Shown here: in pieces, positions 19,478 through 30,045 of the stretch
Layout of the letters: the number at the start of each line of letters is the position of its first letter
Position numbering within the stretch: position 1 is the first letter of the stretch
From: Parafilimonas sp.
GTDB lineage: Bacteria; Bacteroidota; Bacteroidia; Chitinophagales; Chitinophagaceae
Assembly (NCBI GenBank): GCA_017856455.1
Contig: JAFMEZ010000003.1
Location: forward strand, 1 to 64,000
Direction: 5' to 3'
Length of the DNA stretch: 64,000 nt
Notes under the pieces: generated by a model
Seen by the model: the letters and a program-made list of their open reading frames with translations, nothing else
The model's database searches: none
What the model was told of the DNA's origin: nothing
Program-made: the position numbers and the translations under genes

Positions 19478-20821
19478 TTATATTTTTGGCTCCCATCCTT
19501 TTTCGTATTCTCTGCTCCAGAGTTTCATTGCTTCTTTATCATTTAAAATATGGCCATTGCTTGGATCAATTTTTAATGCTCTGCCAGTTCTCTGTGCAAT
19601 GTTTCCAAGTTGTACCAACAATGTACTTTGGTGCCCACTTAAAATATCTGAATTCAATTTTGCATTTTTCTTGATTGCATCGAAGAAATTTCTGATGTGC
19701 AGCGCATCCAATTCCATACCCGGACCAGTTCTGTCTAATGCATTTGCAGTGATATCATTCTTCACTTCTTTTATCAATTTGCTTCTTGTGTCAAAAATCT
19801 TATATGAGTTACCTGATTCAATTAACAATGAACCGGTTTCTCCATAAAATATTACTCCAACACTGCTTCCCTCTGTGCTTTTGCCATTGCAAGATCTTCC
19901 TTCCCAACTGATCAATGTATTGTTGTTGAATTCAAGATCGATGACTTGTGTATCAGGCGTTTCCCAATCATCCTGATAGCGATACCTTCCCCCTGCAGAC
20001 GTTACACGTGTAGGATATTCTACTCCTAGTCCCCAACGCGCAAGATCCACCATATGTGTTCCATTATTCAACGCTTCACCAGTTCCCCAATGCCAGAACC
20101 AATGCCAATTGTAGTGAATAAGGTTGTCTTTGTATTGTCTTCGTGGTGCAGGGCCCTGCCATAAATCGTAGTTCAACCATGATGGTACATCTGCAACTTT
20201 TCCAACACCAATTGATTCCCTGTTATTGGTATACCAAGTTTTTGCATAGTATGGTCTGCCAATCACACCAGCCTTCAATTCAGCCATGGCCGCCATTACA
20301 TTTGGCCAAGATCTACGCTGATTACCCATTTGCAAAAGCTTATTGTGTTTTGCTGCTGCTTTTACAAGCATTTCTCCTTCATTGGGATTATGGCTGCATG
20401 GTTTTTCAAGATAAACATGTTTGCCAGCAGCAACTGCGAGTAAAGCTGCAGGTGCATGCCAGTGGTCTGGTGCTGTTACAATCAACAAATCCAATTGAGG
20501 ATCTTCCAATGCTTTTCTGAAATCACCTTCCGCTTTTGGTTTTTTATTTTGAATTTTCTCAACTGCATCAACACATTTAACCATTGCTCGATCATCAACA
20601 TCACATACATACATCAACTCACATTCTTTTTGTGAAGCAAAGTTGCTACCTACTGAAAGTCCTCTGCTGTTCACGCCCATTACTGCAGCAGTAATTTTTT
20701 CATTGGCTCCAACAATGCGACGATACTGGCTTGCAGAGAATCCAGGCAGTATTCCACCAAATGCAATGGCAGCAGAAGCTACAGATGATTTTTTGATAAA
20801 GTTTCTCCTTGAATTTTTCAT
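19478..20821 (-). CDS. Gfo/Idh/MocA family oxidoreductase, Tat-type signal
   Basis: MKNSRRNFIKKSSVASAAIAFGG; VTAPDHWHAPAALLAVAAGKHVYLEKPCSHNPNEGEML. Confidence 0.92.
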   Translation of the reverse strand: MKNSRRNFIKKSSVASAAIAFGGILPGFSASQYRRIVGANEKITAAVMGVNSRGLSVGSNFASQKECELMYVCDVDDRAMVKCVDAVEKIQNKKPKAEGDFRKALEDPQLDLLIVTAPDHWHAPAALLAVAAGKHVYLEKPCSHNPNEGEMLVKAAAKHNKLLQMGNQRRSWPNVMAAMAELKAGVIGRPYYAKTWYTNNRESIGVGKVADVPSWLNYDLWQGPAPRRQYKDNLIHYNWHWFWHWGTGEALNNGTHMVDLARWGLGVEYPTRVTSAGGRYRYQDDWETPDTQVIDLEFNNNTLISWEGRSCNGKSTEGSSVGVIFYGETGSLLIESGNSYKIFDTRSKLIKEVKNDITANALDRTGPGMELDALHIRNFFDAIKKNAKLNSDILSGHQSTLLVQLGNIAQRTGRALKIDPSNGHILNDKEAMKLWSREYEKGWEPKI

Positions 20822-21867
20822 GATGATAATTTTTTGAGTGTTTTATCTGATTGAGAAAGGTGCTGCTCATATACTGTTGCTAATGAAATCGTCATTCCAT
20901 TTTTTCTTTTGCTCTCATGGGCAGCTTCCATGAAAGTATATATTTCTAAAGTATCTTTTGTATCAACAGGTGATTGACTTGTTTTAAAAAATGTAATGAT
21001 TTGATCAAGTAAATAATCATATCCTTTGAATGGCCCTAACACTAAATTTCCTTTTTCACCAAAAGCAGTTCCTCCATAATCATGCTTTCCGTTTCTGGTA
21101 CCTCTGAAAGTTCCAATTCTCCCATCTTCCCAATTTCCAACAACCAATTCGGTTTCTGCAGTATGGCTCCTTTGTACAGTCTTGCAACCTCTGCCCATTA
21201 CAGTGTATAGCAATTCAACTCCATGAATACCATACCAGAAAAGATCTGGGTGAGTGGGTTCAAGTGTAGCTGGACTAAAACAATCAGCGCCCAAAACTTT
21301 TCCAATTTTTCCTGCTGCAACCTGTTGTGCGGTTTCCATGTAACGAAGTGAGGAACTGGAAAAAACCGGCACATTATTTTTTTCTGCTAATCTGTAAATA
21401 GAAATGATGTCAGAAAGACTTGCTGCAACTGGTTTGTCGATGAACAAAGGTTTTTTTGCTCGAATAACTTGTAATGCCTGTTCAAGGTGTGGACGGCCAT
21501 CATTGGTTTCCAAACAAACGAAGTCAACTTTTTGTAAAAGCACATCAATAGAGTCGACAATTTCAACACCATATTTTTTTACCTCATCAGTATAGCCAGG
21601 AATTCTTTTGGTGGATGATTCAATGTCTTTGCTTCCCAATGGATATGCTGCAATGATTGTACAATCCTGAAAATTTTTATTGGTAGGATTGTCATTCAAC
21701 GCTTTTACAAATGCAACACTGTGAGAAGTATCTAAACCGATAATCCCAATTTTAAGTGTATTAAAATGGGAAGGAGTAAAATCTTTTAATAGATCTATTG
21801 GCAAGTAAGCGCTAGCCAATAATGCATGATTCAGCCCTAAAAATTTTCGTCGTGAAAATTTTTTCAT
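20818..21867 (-). CDS. Gfo/Idh/MocA family oxidoreductase, Tat-type signal
   Basis: MKKFSRRKFLGLNHALLASAYLP; KIGIIGLDTSHSVAFVKALN...KKPLFIDKPVAASLSDIISIYRLAEK. Confidence 0.88.
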   Translation of the reverse strand: MKKFSRRKFLGLNHALLASAYLPIDLLKDFTPSHFNTLKIGIIGLDTSHSVAFVKALNDNPTNKNFQDCTIIAAYPLGSKDIESSTKRIPGYTDEVKKYGVEIVDSIDVLLQKVDFVCLETNDGRPHLEQALQVIRAKKPLFIDKPVAASLSDIISIYRLAEKNNVPVFSSSSLRYMETAQQVAAGKIGKVLGADCFSPATLEPTHPDLFWYGIHGVELLYTVMGRGCKTVQRSHTAETELVVGNWEDGRIGTFRGTRNGKHDYGGTAFGEKGNLVLGPFKGYDYLLDQIITFFKTSQSPVDTKDTLEIYTFMEAAHESKRKNGMTISLATVYEQHLSQSDKTLKKLSS

Positions 21868-21915
21868 ATGACATAGTTAAGTGAAGCAGATCGTACTTAA
21901 ATATACTCAATTATC

Positions 21916-22620
21916 TTATTGAATATCCATGATTGCTTTAACATAATCATTGGCTGGGGCATTTAAAAGTAGTTCTGTGGTATTCACTTGTACCAGCCTT
22001 CCAGCTTGTAAGATCATTACCCTTTCAGCCCAGGGTAATATTTCTGCTGGGTTATGCGATACCATTATACAGCTGAGGTTTTTTTTGCTGAAAATGATAT
22101 TGATAGCTTCATGCATCAATTTTTTGTTGATCCCATCAAGATTGGAGAAGGGTTCGTCGAGCAATAAAAGTGAAGGGTTTGAAACCAGTGTTTTTGCCAA
22201 TGCGATCCGTTGACGTTCGCCACCTGAAATTTCATTTGTTCTGCGTTTTAACAGGTGGTCTACCTTACAGGTTACATAAAGTGATTCCGATTCCTCTTCA
22301 CTGCATTTAACATGCATGTCTAAAATTTCATGCACATAATAATTATTCAAAAGTTCAAAGTGCTGTGAGAGGTAGCCAATTTTTGGATGGCCTGGTAACA
22401 ATACTTCCTCCGGACCTTTTACTTTTTTGCCTTCATAAAAAACAGCACCTTCAGATGGCTGGATGAGTCCTGCTATCATTTTCAGCAAAGTCGTTTTTCC
22501 TGAGCCCGTTTCACCCATGAGACCCAATCGCTCACCCTTGTTCAGTGTAAAGCTGAGTGGTTGAAGGGTATAGTGCTCTTTTTCTAATCGACCAATCTGT
22601 TCAACAATAAGTTCAGGCAT
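21916..22620 (-). CDS. Orphan ABC transporter ATP-binding protein
   Basis: [58 protein letters not shown]; no permease adjacent. Start at ATG 22620 preferred. Confidence 0.88.
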   Translation of the reverse strand: MPELIVEQIGRLEKEHYTLQPLSFTLNKGERLGLMGETGSGKTTLLKMIAGLIQPSEGAVFYEGKKVKGPEEVLLPGHPKIGYLSQHFELLNNYYVHEILDMHVKCSEEESESLYVTCKVDHLLKRRTNEISGGERQRIALAKTLVSNPSLLLLDEPFSNLDGINKKLMHEAINIIFSKKNLSCIMVSHNPAEILPWAERVMILQAGRLVQVNTTELLLNAPANDYVKAIMDIQ

Positions 22621-22725
22621 CCAGTTATTTTGGCCCACAAAGCTACTTCCAAATTTTAGTAATTGACACGCTATTCAAATGTACTCTCAGTAGAAATAAG
22701 TAAATTGATTCAATAATTATCAGGT

Positions 22726-24342
22726 ATGAAAAAGTTTCACAATTTGACATTCTGCTTAGTAACAATATTATGTTTACTAACTGCTTCAAGCAATGCACAG
22801 AAAAAATACGACGACAAGCAACTGAACGCCTTGAAAGTTCACTTGTCAGAGTCTGTCGGAAAGAAGGCAAAGGATATTCAAGTGATGGTTGATCAGATTT
22901 TCAGTTACAGTGAATTGGGTTTTCAAGAATGGGAAACATCTGCCTTCATCACTTCTGTTTTGGAAAAAAATGGTTTCACCATTGAAAAAGGTATTTCTGG
23001 TGTTCCTACTGCATGGATGGCAAAATGGGGAACAGGATCTCCAGTTATAGCACTCGGAAGTGATGTTGACTGTATTCCCAAAGCCTCACAGAAGCCAGGC
23101 GTAGCCTACAAAGCGCCCATTGTTGATGGTGCACCCGGACATGGAGAAGGGCATAATTCAGGACAGGCAGTAATTATATATGCAGCTATTGCCATGAAGG
23201 AATTGATGCAAAAAGAAAAAATTCAGGGGACGATTGTGATTTGGCCAGGTGTTGCAGAAGAGTTGGTTGGAACAAAGGCATGGTATATCAGAGATGGATA
23301 TTTTAAAAATGTTGACGCCTGCATCTTTACCCATGTAAGCGGTGACTTTACTTGCGACTATGGTGATAACGGGGGAAATGGATTGGTAAGTGTTCGCTTC
23401 GATTTTGAAGGTGATGCTGCACATGCTGCAGGTGCACCTTGGAGAGGAAAAAGTGCATTGGATGCAGTTGAATTGATGAATATTGGATGGAATTTTAAAA
23501 GAGAACATTTAAAGCCAACAAATCGATCTCATTATGTTGTGGTAGATGGTGGAGATCAACCGAATGTTGTTCCTTCAAAAGCAAGTGTTTGGTATTATTT
23601 CCGCGAAAGAACCTATGAAGACATCAAGGCGAATTATGAGTCGGGCATTAAAATTGCTGATGGTGCTGCTTTGATGAGTGGAACAAGTGTAAGCAGACAA
23701 ATATTAGGAACAGCATGGCCTGGTCATTTCAATAAACCATTGGCAGAAGCCATGTATGCGAATATTAAAAAAGTAGGAATGCCAGTATGGGATGATAAAG
23801 ATCAAGCAATGGCAAAAGCAGTTCAAAAGTTAGTGGAAGCACCAAAGAAAGATAATAGCGGAAAACCAATTGATGGTTTGAGAAAAGAAGTTGATTCTAT
23901 CAAAGGATCTGTGCCATTTTCTTGGGGCGGGGGATCTGATGATATTGCAGATATTTCATGGAATCTTCCTACAATTGTTTTGCGCTTTCCTGCAAATATT
24001 CCAGGTACCAAAGGTCATCATTGGGCGGATGCTATTGCAATGGCAACTCCTATTGCTCACAAAGGATCAACAGCTGGTGCAAAAGCTACTGCGATGACTT
24101 TGTTGGATTGCTTTACCAATCCAACATTGGTGACAGATGCAAAAAAATATTTCAAAGAAGTGCAAACAAAGGATACACAATACAAGCCATTTATTACAGA
24201 AAAAGATCCACCTGCCATTCATTTGAATCAAGGTATCATGAATCAGTATAAAGATCAACTTAAAAAATTCTACTACGATCCTTCCAAATACAATACGTAT
24301 TTGGAGCAATTGGGAATAGAATATCCAACAGTTAATAAATAA
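22726..24342 (+). CDS. M20-family amidohydrolase (AbgB-like), secreted
   Basis: Signal peptide; ALGSDVDCIPKASQKPG..., GAPGHGEGHNSGQAVIIYAAIAMKELM, GDAAHAAGAPWRGKSALDAVELMNIGWNFKREHL. Confidence 0.9.
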   Translation: MKKFHNLTFCLVTILCLLTASSNAQKKYDDKQLNALKVHLSESVGKKAKDIQVMVDQIFSYSELGFQEWETSAFITSVLEKNGFTIEKGISGVPTAWMAKWGTGSPVIALGSDVDCIPKASQKPGVAYKAPIVDGAPGHGEGHNSGQAVIIYAAIAMKELMQKEKIQGTIVIWPGVAEELVGTKAWYIRDGYFKNVDACIFTHVSGDFTCDYGDNGGNGLVSVRFDFEGDAAHAAGAPWRGKSALDAVELMNIGWNFKREHLKPTNRSHYVVVDGGDQPNVVPSKASVWYYFRERTYEDIKANYESGIKIADGAALMSGTSVSRQILGTAWPGHFNKPLAEAMYANIKKVGMPVWDDKDQAMAKAVQKLVEAPKKDNSGKPIDGLRKEVDSIKGSVPFSWGGGSDDIADISWNLPTIVLRFPANIPGTKGHHWADAIAMATPIAHKGSTAGAKATAMTLLDCFTNPTLVTDAKKYFKEVQTKDTQYKPFITEKDPPAIHLNQGIMNQYKDQLKKFYYDPSKYNTYLEQLGIEYPTVNK

Positions 24343-24349
24343 CGCATAC

Positions 24350-25621
24350 ATGAAAAATAATTTCAACCGTAGAAAATTTTTAGGGTCTTCTGCATTGTTG
24401 TCTGGAGCTTTTGTATTGCCTTCATTTGATGTAAGTAATGATCTCCCTTCTTCTATTGAACAATTAAAACCTATGACAGATGGGGTAGTTCCAATTTCAG
24501 TAGAGGAGAGAAAAAATCGAATTGCAAAAGCACAAGCGTTGATGGCGCAAGAAAAGATCGATGCAATTTTCATGGAAGGCACAACAACTTGCACCTATTT
24601 TACAGGCATGCGATGGGGACAAAGTGAAAGAACGTTTGGTGTTGTCATCCCTGCAAAAGGTGAACTCGCATATGTATGTCCTAAGTTCGAAGATGATCGC
24701 GCAAAAGAGTTGATCAATACAGCGTTTGGATCAGAGCTTCGTTGTTGGGAAGAACATGAGAATCCTTATCAGGTTATATTAAACATCGTTAAGGATAGAG
24801 GTATTAAACACAGACGTATTGGAATTGAAGAGCGTGTTCGTTTTTTCATTGCAGATGGCTTGAAAAAAGTATCCAGCGGAATTGAAATCGTTGATGCTAC
24901 TCCTGTTACTGCAGGTTGCAGAATGTATAAAACCAAATCTGAAATTGCATTGATGCAAAAAGCAAATGATGTAACCATTGAAGCATATAAGGCCGCTTTT
25001 GCAACGATTGTACCTGGAATGTCTCAAGCCACATTATCGGCAAATATTTCCAGTGCTTTTAGAAAGTTGGGATATACTGGTGGAGCCAGTGTACAAGTAG
25101 GAAAATATTCTGCTCTGCCCCATGGCAGTATCACACCGCAAACCATTAAAGAAGGTGATGTGGTGATGGTAGATGGAGGCACAAGTTGTGAGGGGTATGC
25201 ATCAGATATAACCAGGACTATAGTAGTTGGGAAACCTACACAGCGACAAATTGATGTTTGGAACCTGGAAAAGAAAGCACAGGATGCTGCTTTTGCTGCT
25301 ATCAAAATTGGCGCAACATGCGAAACAGTGGATGCTGCAGCAAGAAAAGTTATTGAAGATGCAGGATTTGGAAAGAATTATGGTCTACCCGGACTACCGC
25401 ATAGAACTGGACATGGTATTGGAATGGAGGGGCATGAGTGGACAAATTTTGTAAAAGGAAATACAACAAAAATTGCTCCTGGAATGTGTTTCAGTGACGA
25501 GCCAACCATTTCAATTCCAGGTGAATTTGGCATTCGACTCGAAGACTGTTTATACATTGGTGAAGACGGTCCACATTTCTTTACCAAGCAAAGTATTTCA
25601 ATTGAACAACCATTCGGATAA
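24350..25621 (+). CDS. M24-family Xaa-Pro aminopeptidase, Tat-type signal
   Basis: NRRKFLGSSALLSGAF; VMVDGGTSCEGYASDITRT, GLPHRTGHGIGMEGHE, FSDEPTISIPGEFGIRLED. Confidence 0.92.
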   Translation: MKNNFNRRKFLGSSALLSGAFVLPSFDVSNDLPSSIEQLKPMTDGVVPISVEERKNRIAKAQALMAQEKIDAIFMEGTTTCTYFTGMRWGQSERTFGVVIPAKGELAYVCPKFEDDRAKELINTAFGSELRCWEEHENPYQVILNIVKDRGIKHRRIGIEERVRFFIADGLKKVSSGIEIVDATPVTAGCRMYKTKSEIALMQKANDVTIEAYKAAFATIVPGMSQATLSANISSAFRKLGYTGGASVQVGKYSALPHGSITPQTIKEGDVVMVDGGTSCEGYASDITRTIVVGKPTQRQIDVWNLEKKAQDAAFAAIKIGATCETVDAAARKVIEDAGFGKNYGLPGLPHRTGHGIGMEGHEWTNFVKGNTTKIAPGMCFSDEPTISIPGEFGIRLEDCLYIGEDGPHFFTKQSISIEQPFG

Positions 25622-25630
25622 ATCAAATTT

Positions 25631-26779
25631 ATGATCAAGAAAATTTTATTAAGCTTTTTGGCAATCGTTTTGATTGTAGTTGGGCTCACTTTCACAAGTA
25701 GATTTTCTCACTTGAGAAATTTTGCTTCATGGGGTTTGCATACTATTCATGATTACAAAACACATCCTACAAGGTTAGTTGAAAGCGGTGACCAACCTCA
25801 ACCATGGGAATTTGATTCAGCATATAATAAAAAAGAAATTCCAGCTGAGTTCATGACGATCATTGATTCAAATGATACACATGCTTTTCTTGTCATTCAA
25901 AATGGGAAATTATTATACGAGAAATATTGGGATGGATATGATACTGCCAGATTGAGCGGATCCTTTTCTGCTGCAAAAAGCATTATCTCTTTATTGATAG
26001 GCATTGCATTGGATGAAGGAAAACTAAAATCAATCGAAGAACCAGTTTCCAATTATATCCCTCATTTTAAAACAAATGGGTTAGAGAAAGTACGCATTAA
26101 GGATTTGCTCACCATGAGTTCTGGCACCAATTACAATGAAGGAGATAAAGGATATTTTAGTTTAAATGCTACAGCATATTATGGTGATGATATGGAATAT
26201 TTGATCACGATGATGGAGAAAAAAGAAGAGCCGGGTGTCTATTGGCAATATAGAAGTGGAGACACACAGGTCCTTGGCTTAATCGTAGAAAAACTTTTTA
26301 ATCAATCAATATCAGATCTTGTTTCAGAGCGATTCATGAAACCCATGGGTGCAGAAGCTGATGCACTTTGGTTATTGGATGGCTCAAAAAAACATGAGAA
26401 AGCTTTTTGCTGTTTTAATGCAGTGGCTAGAGATTATGCGCGATTCGGACAATTGGTATTGAATAAAGGGAAATGGAATGACAAGCAAATTGTTTCCGAG
26501 AAATATATTAATGAAGCAACAACACCTGCCAGTTATTTGAAAGATCGATACGAGAATGATAATCCAGTAGATTTTTATGGTTATCAATATTGGATGGTTA
26601 ATCACAGTGGTGTTCATGCCATTGCTCAAAACGGATTATTTGGGCAATATGTTTACATCATCCCAGAAAAAAATGCTGTTGTGGTTAGACTGGGTGAATC
26701 TAAAGTAATCAAACCGATTCATCATCACCAACCTGAAAACTATACTTATATCGATGCAGCACTTGCTGTATTAAAGTAA
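25631..26779 (+). CDS. Serine hydrolase (class C beta-lactamase family)
   Basis: SFSAAKSIISLLIGIALDEGKLKS (SxxK), WQYRSGDTQVLGLIVEKL, AQNGLFGQYVYIIPEKNAVVVRLG. Confidence 0.87.
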   Translation: MIKKILLSFLAIVLIVVGLTFTSRFSHLRNFASWGLHTIHDYKTHPTRLVESGDQPQPWEFDSAYNKKEIPAEFMTIIDSNDTHAFLVIQNGKLLYEKYWDGYDTARLSGSFSAAKSIISLLIGIALDEGKLKSIEEPVSNYIPHFKTNGLEKVRIKDLLTMSSGTNYNEGDKGYFSLNATAYYGDDMEYLITMMEKKEEPGVYWQYRSGDTQVLGLIVEKLFNQSISDLVSERFMKPMGAEADALWLLDGSKKHEKAFCCFNAVARDYARFGQLVLNKGKWNDKQIVSEKYINEATTPASYLKDRYENDNPVDFYGYQYWMVNHSGVHAIAQNGLFGQYVYIIPEKNAVVVRLGESKVIKPIHHHQPENYTYIDAALAVLK

Positions 26780-26781
26780 TA

Positions 26782-26811
26782 AAAAAGGCCAGATGAAAAT
26801 CTGGCCTTTTT
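26782..26811. terminator. Bidirectional intrinsic terminator with GAAA loop
   Basis: AAAAAGGCCAGAT-GAAA-ATCTGGCCTTTTT between convergent genes. Confidence 0.92.
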
Positions 26812-26814
26812 AAA

Positions 26815-29800
26815 TTAAAGTATGATGGCGTCTAGTTGTTGCGACTTATACAATTGGTTGTAATCCAGTATTGATTTTTTCAACGTCTCAAGATTTTTCT
26901 TTTGAGTATTCCACTCATTTTGTAAATCGGATAAACGATTTTTTATTCCCTGTGTTACACGTGGATCTGGAACATCGGCCAAGCTTTTGATATTGAAGAA
27001 TTCTGAATTGATTTTACTTGGCCAGTTGATGACATCCTGTCCATTTTGAATTCTGCTCTCCACCACATTTGATTCCCATCCTTCAATACTCTTCAATAAA
27101 TTTTTTGCTTCTGCTAGCACTTTTTCTGCTCCAGCTTTTTCTTTCAGTACATCAACTTGGTTCTGCAATTGTTTTTTTACTCTTCTTACTTCATTCACTG
27201 TTGTGTGAATTTCTTTAATGTTTGAAACAATTGTTTTAAGAATGCTTTGCTGCTCGTTCCATTCTGTTTCAGTTGCCTGAATGTTTGGATTGGGGAGTAA
27301 GGTAATTTCAGTTTCAGCATTTCCGTTTTTGGTTTCAAGTTTTGCTTTGTACTTACCTGGTTTAACAGCATATCCATTATAGGTTCCCCAAACATAAACG
27401 CCTTTCACATCAGGGGATACCTGATCAACTCTGAAATCCCACAAAAATCTATTATGACCTTTTGCAACTGGAATTGTTGGAAGGGGTGTTGGTCCGCCTG
27501 GATATTTGCTGTATGATTCGTCTTTTTTATTGATATAAGTTCTGATAACGTTACCATCAACATCACTGATGGTGATTTTGACAGTTTCACTATCGAGTGC
27601 TGCTGGAAGAAAATAATCTAGAATTACTCCCTCTGGAGCATTCTGGCCAGCAGTATATTTTTCTTCAGGCAAACCATTTCCTCCACCGAATTTATAAGAA
27701 GCTTTTGGAGATATAATTTTTACAGTTGATGCATCAACATATTGTTGGATTGCGCCAAGATCATCCAGAATCCAGAACGCACGACCTGCAGTAGATGCAA
27801 TCAAGTCATTATCTCTTATGATTAAATCTGTTACAGGAACAATTGGTAAATTTCTCTGGAAAGGCTCCCAAGTTGCGCCTGCATCTTTCGATAAATAAAA
27901 TCCTCTTTCACTTCCAGCATAAAGTATATTCTTATTTTTCTTGTCTTCACGAATCACTTTAATAAAATCATCTGCTTTTACGCCATTGATGATTTTTGTC
28001 CAGGTTTTTCCATAGTCAGTTGTTTTATAGGAATAAGCAGCATAATCATTGAACTTATATCTTGTTGCTGCGATGTAAGCGGTGCCTTTATCAAAAGAAG
28101 AAAGTTCAATGCTATTGATTTGGGATTCTGCCAAATCGCTTGGAGTTACATTTGTCCATGTCTTTCCTCCATCCATCGTCAATTGTACATAACCACAATC
28201 ACTTCCAGTCCAAATCACTCCTTTTTCAAGTGAGGATTCTGCGATGTAAAACAATGTATTGTAGTTTTCACCTCCGGCACCTTCGTTTGTGAATGGCATT
28301 CCGCCCGGACCTTGTTTAGATTTCTCATTGCGTGTAAGATCTGGACTGATCGCATCCCAACTCATTCCACCATTGGTAGATTTCAATAACACATTTCCAC
28401 CATGATAAATTGTTTTTGGATCATGAGGTGAAACGATGATAGGTGCATTCCAATTGAAACGATATTTCATATTGCGAGGTTCAATCGCAAGATTCATTGT
28501 TGGATATGCCTGTACATCTTTTGATTCATTTGTTTTGGTGTTCAATACTTCGATATACCCTTGGTAGCAACCAGCGTAGATCAAAGAAGGATCATTGATA
28601 TCAAATGCAGGGAATGCAGATTCGCAACCGGGGCCAATGCTCCAATCTCTTTCTGTAAGCGCAGGACCATTATTTCTGCTGGCTACAATTACAGAAGAAT
28701 TGTCTTGTTGACCAGCATATAATTTATAAGGAAATACATTGTCGGCATTCACTCGATAAAATTGTGCAGTAGGCTGATTCATGATACTTGACCATGATTT
28801 AGTATTATCGTAAGTGATTTCAGCACCACCATCGTCTGCCAGTGCAATGATTCCTGAATAGTTGGGATGAATCCATAAATCATGTGTATCACCATGTTGC
28901 ACTTTAACTGGTGCAAATGTTCTACCACCATCGATTGATTTCATCATTGGTGCATTCAGCACGTAAACAATATTTTCATTTTTAGGGTCGGCAAATACTT
29001 CCATATAATACCAAGAGCGTGAGCAGATATCTTGGTTGTTGGAAAGCAATGCCCAGTTTTTTCCGCCGTCATCTGATCTATATAAACCAGATTTTGCTTT
29101 TTCAGTTTCAACAATTGCAAATACTCTGTTTGAATTTGCACGAGAAACACTTATACCAATTTTACCCATCTGCTTTGGTAAACCATCTGTAAGTTTTGTC
29201 CAAGTATTTCCCTCATCAGTTGATTTCCAAATGGCAGATCCTGGTCCACCGCTCGATACTGTCCATGGAAATCTTCTGTGTTCCCAAGATGCTGCGTAGA
29301 GAATTCTTGGATTATTCATGTCCATCGACAATGATGCAATCCCAGTGCTGTCATTGATGTATAAAACTTTTTTCCATGTTGCACCACCATCAACGGATTT
29401 ATAAACACCGCGATCATTGTTGGGGCCATGTACTGTTCCCTGTGAGGCAACATAAACGATATCTGAATTTTTTGGATGGATTGCGATATCTGAGATATGA
29501 CGGGTTTTTTCTAATCCAATATTTTTCCATGTTTTACCTGCATCGGTTGATTTATATACTCCGTTGCCATAGCTTGTCATAACACCTCTAACTGCATGTT
29601 CACCTGTTCCAACATAAATTACATTGGGATCAGATTCAGCAACTGCAATGTCGCCTACGCTTCCCACTGTGAAAAATCCATCTGAAATGTTTTTCCAGCT
29701 GATTCCTCCATCTTCGGTCGTCCATACACCACCGCCAGTATAACCAACATAAAATTTTTGATCATTGTTGATGACACCACTGATTGCGTTAGCACGGCCA

Positions 29801-29949
29801 CCTCTAAATGGTCCAACATTTCTCCATTTCAAATTTTTGAAAATTGAATCTGGACTAACAGTTGTGACAGTAGGTGTGATTTCTTTTTTCTTTTGCGCTT
29901 GTGTGAAAAGAAAACTGAAGGCAAGTAATACGAGGATAACCTTTTTCAT
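26815..29949 (-). CDS. VPS10/BNR-repeat propeller glycosyl-hydrolase-like protein
   Basis: Repeated SxDGGxTW motifs (TEDGGISWKN, STDAGKTWKN, SVDGGATWKK, STDEGNTWTK, TMDGGKTWTN, SKDAGATWEP); signal peptide. Start moved to ATG at 29949. Confidence 0.88.
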   Translation of the reverse strand: MKKVILVLLAFSFLFTQAQKKKEITPTVTTVSPDSIFKNLKWRNVGPFRGGRANAISGVINNDQKFYVGYTGGGVWTTEDGGISWKNISDGFFTVGSVGDIAVAESDPNVIYVGTGEHAVRGVMTSYGNGVYKSTDAGKTWKNIGLEKTRHISDIAIHPKNSDIVYVASQGTVHGPNNDRGVYKSVDGGATWKKVLYINDSTGIASLSMDMNNPRILYAASWEHRRFPWTVSSGGPGSAIWKSTDEGNTWTKLTDGLPKQMGKIGISVSRANSNRVFAIVETEKAKSGLYRSDDGGKNWALLSNNQDICSRSWYYMEVFADPKNENIVYVLNAPMMKSIDGGRTFAPVKVQHGDTHDLWIHPNYSGIIALADDGGAEITYDNTKSWSSIMNQPTAQFYRVNADNVFPYKLYAGQQDNSSVIVASRNNGPALTERDWSIGPGCESAFPAFDINDPSLIYAGCYQGYIEVLNTKTNESKDVQAYPTMNLAIEPRNMKYRFNWNAPIIVSPHDPKTIYHGGNVLLKSTNGGMSWDAISPDLTRNEKSKQGPGGMPFTNEGAGGENYNTLFYIAESSLEKGVIWTGSDCGYVQLTMDGGKTWTNVTPSDLAESQINSIELSSFDKGTAYIAATRYKFNDYAAYSYKTTDYGKTWTKIINGVKADDFIKVIREDKKNKNILYAGSERGFYLSKDAGATWEPFQRNLPIVPVTDLIIRDNDLIASTAGRAFWILDDLGAIQQYVDASTVKIISPKASYKFGGGNGLPEEKYTAGQNAPEGVILDYFLPAALDSETVKITISDVDGNVIRTYINKKDESYSKYPGGPTPLPTIPVAKGHNRFLWDFRVDQVSPDVKGVYVWGTYNGYAVKPGKYKAKLETKNGNAETEITLLPNPNIQATETEWNEQQSILKTIVSNIKEIHTTVNEVRRVKKQLQNQVDVLKEKAGAEKVLAEAKNLLKSIEGWESNVVESRIQNGQDVINWPSKINSEFFNIKSLADVPDPRVTQGIKNRLSDLQNEWNTQKKNLETLKKSILDYNQLYKSQQLDAIIL

Positions 29950-29992
29950 ATAAGTGAATTGAGTGAATACAATTAAAGGGTATTGAAGATAT

Positions 29993-30019
29993 AAAAAAAG
30001 CTCCACCGAAGTGGAGCTT
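29993..30019 (-). terminator. Intrinsic terminator with UUCG tetraloop (minus strand)
   Basis: Minus strand: AAGCTCCAC-TTCG-GTGGAGCTT followed by T run; lies downstream of 30046..31521. Confidence 0.92.
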
Positions 30020-30045
30020 GAAGTATAAAACTATGAGGTAAAACC

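Noticed and set aside
23158-23508. Antisense ORFs in the track (for example 23158..23508, 24067..24594, 20143..20520, 12261..12590)
   Set aside because: They are wholly inside strongly supported genes, show low-complexity or Cys/His/Ser-biased translations and have no recognisable domain; treated as spurious.
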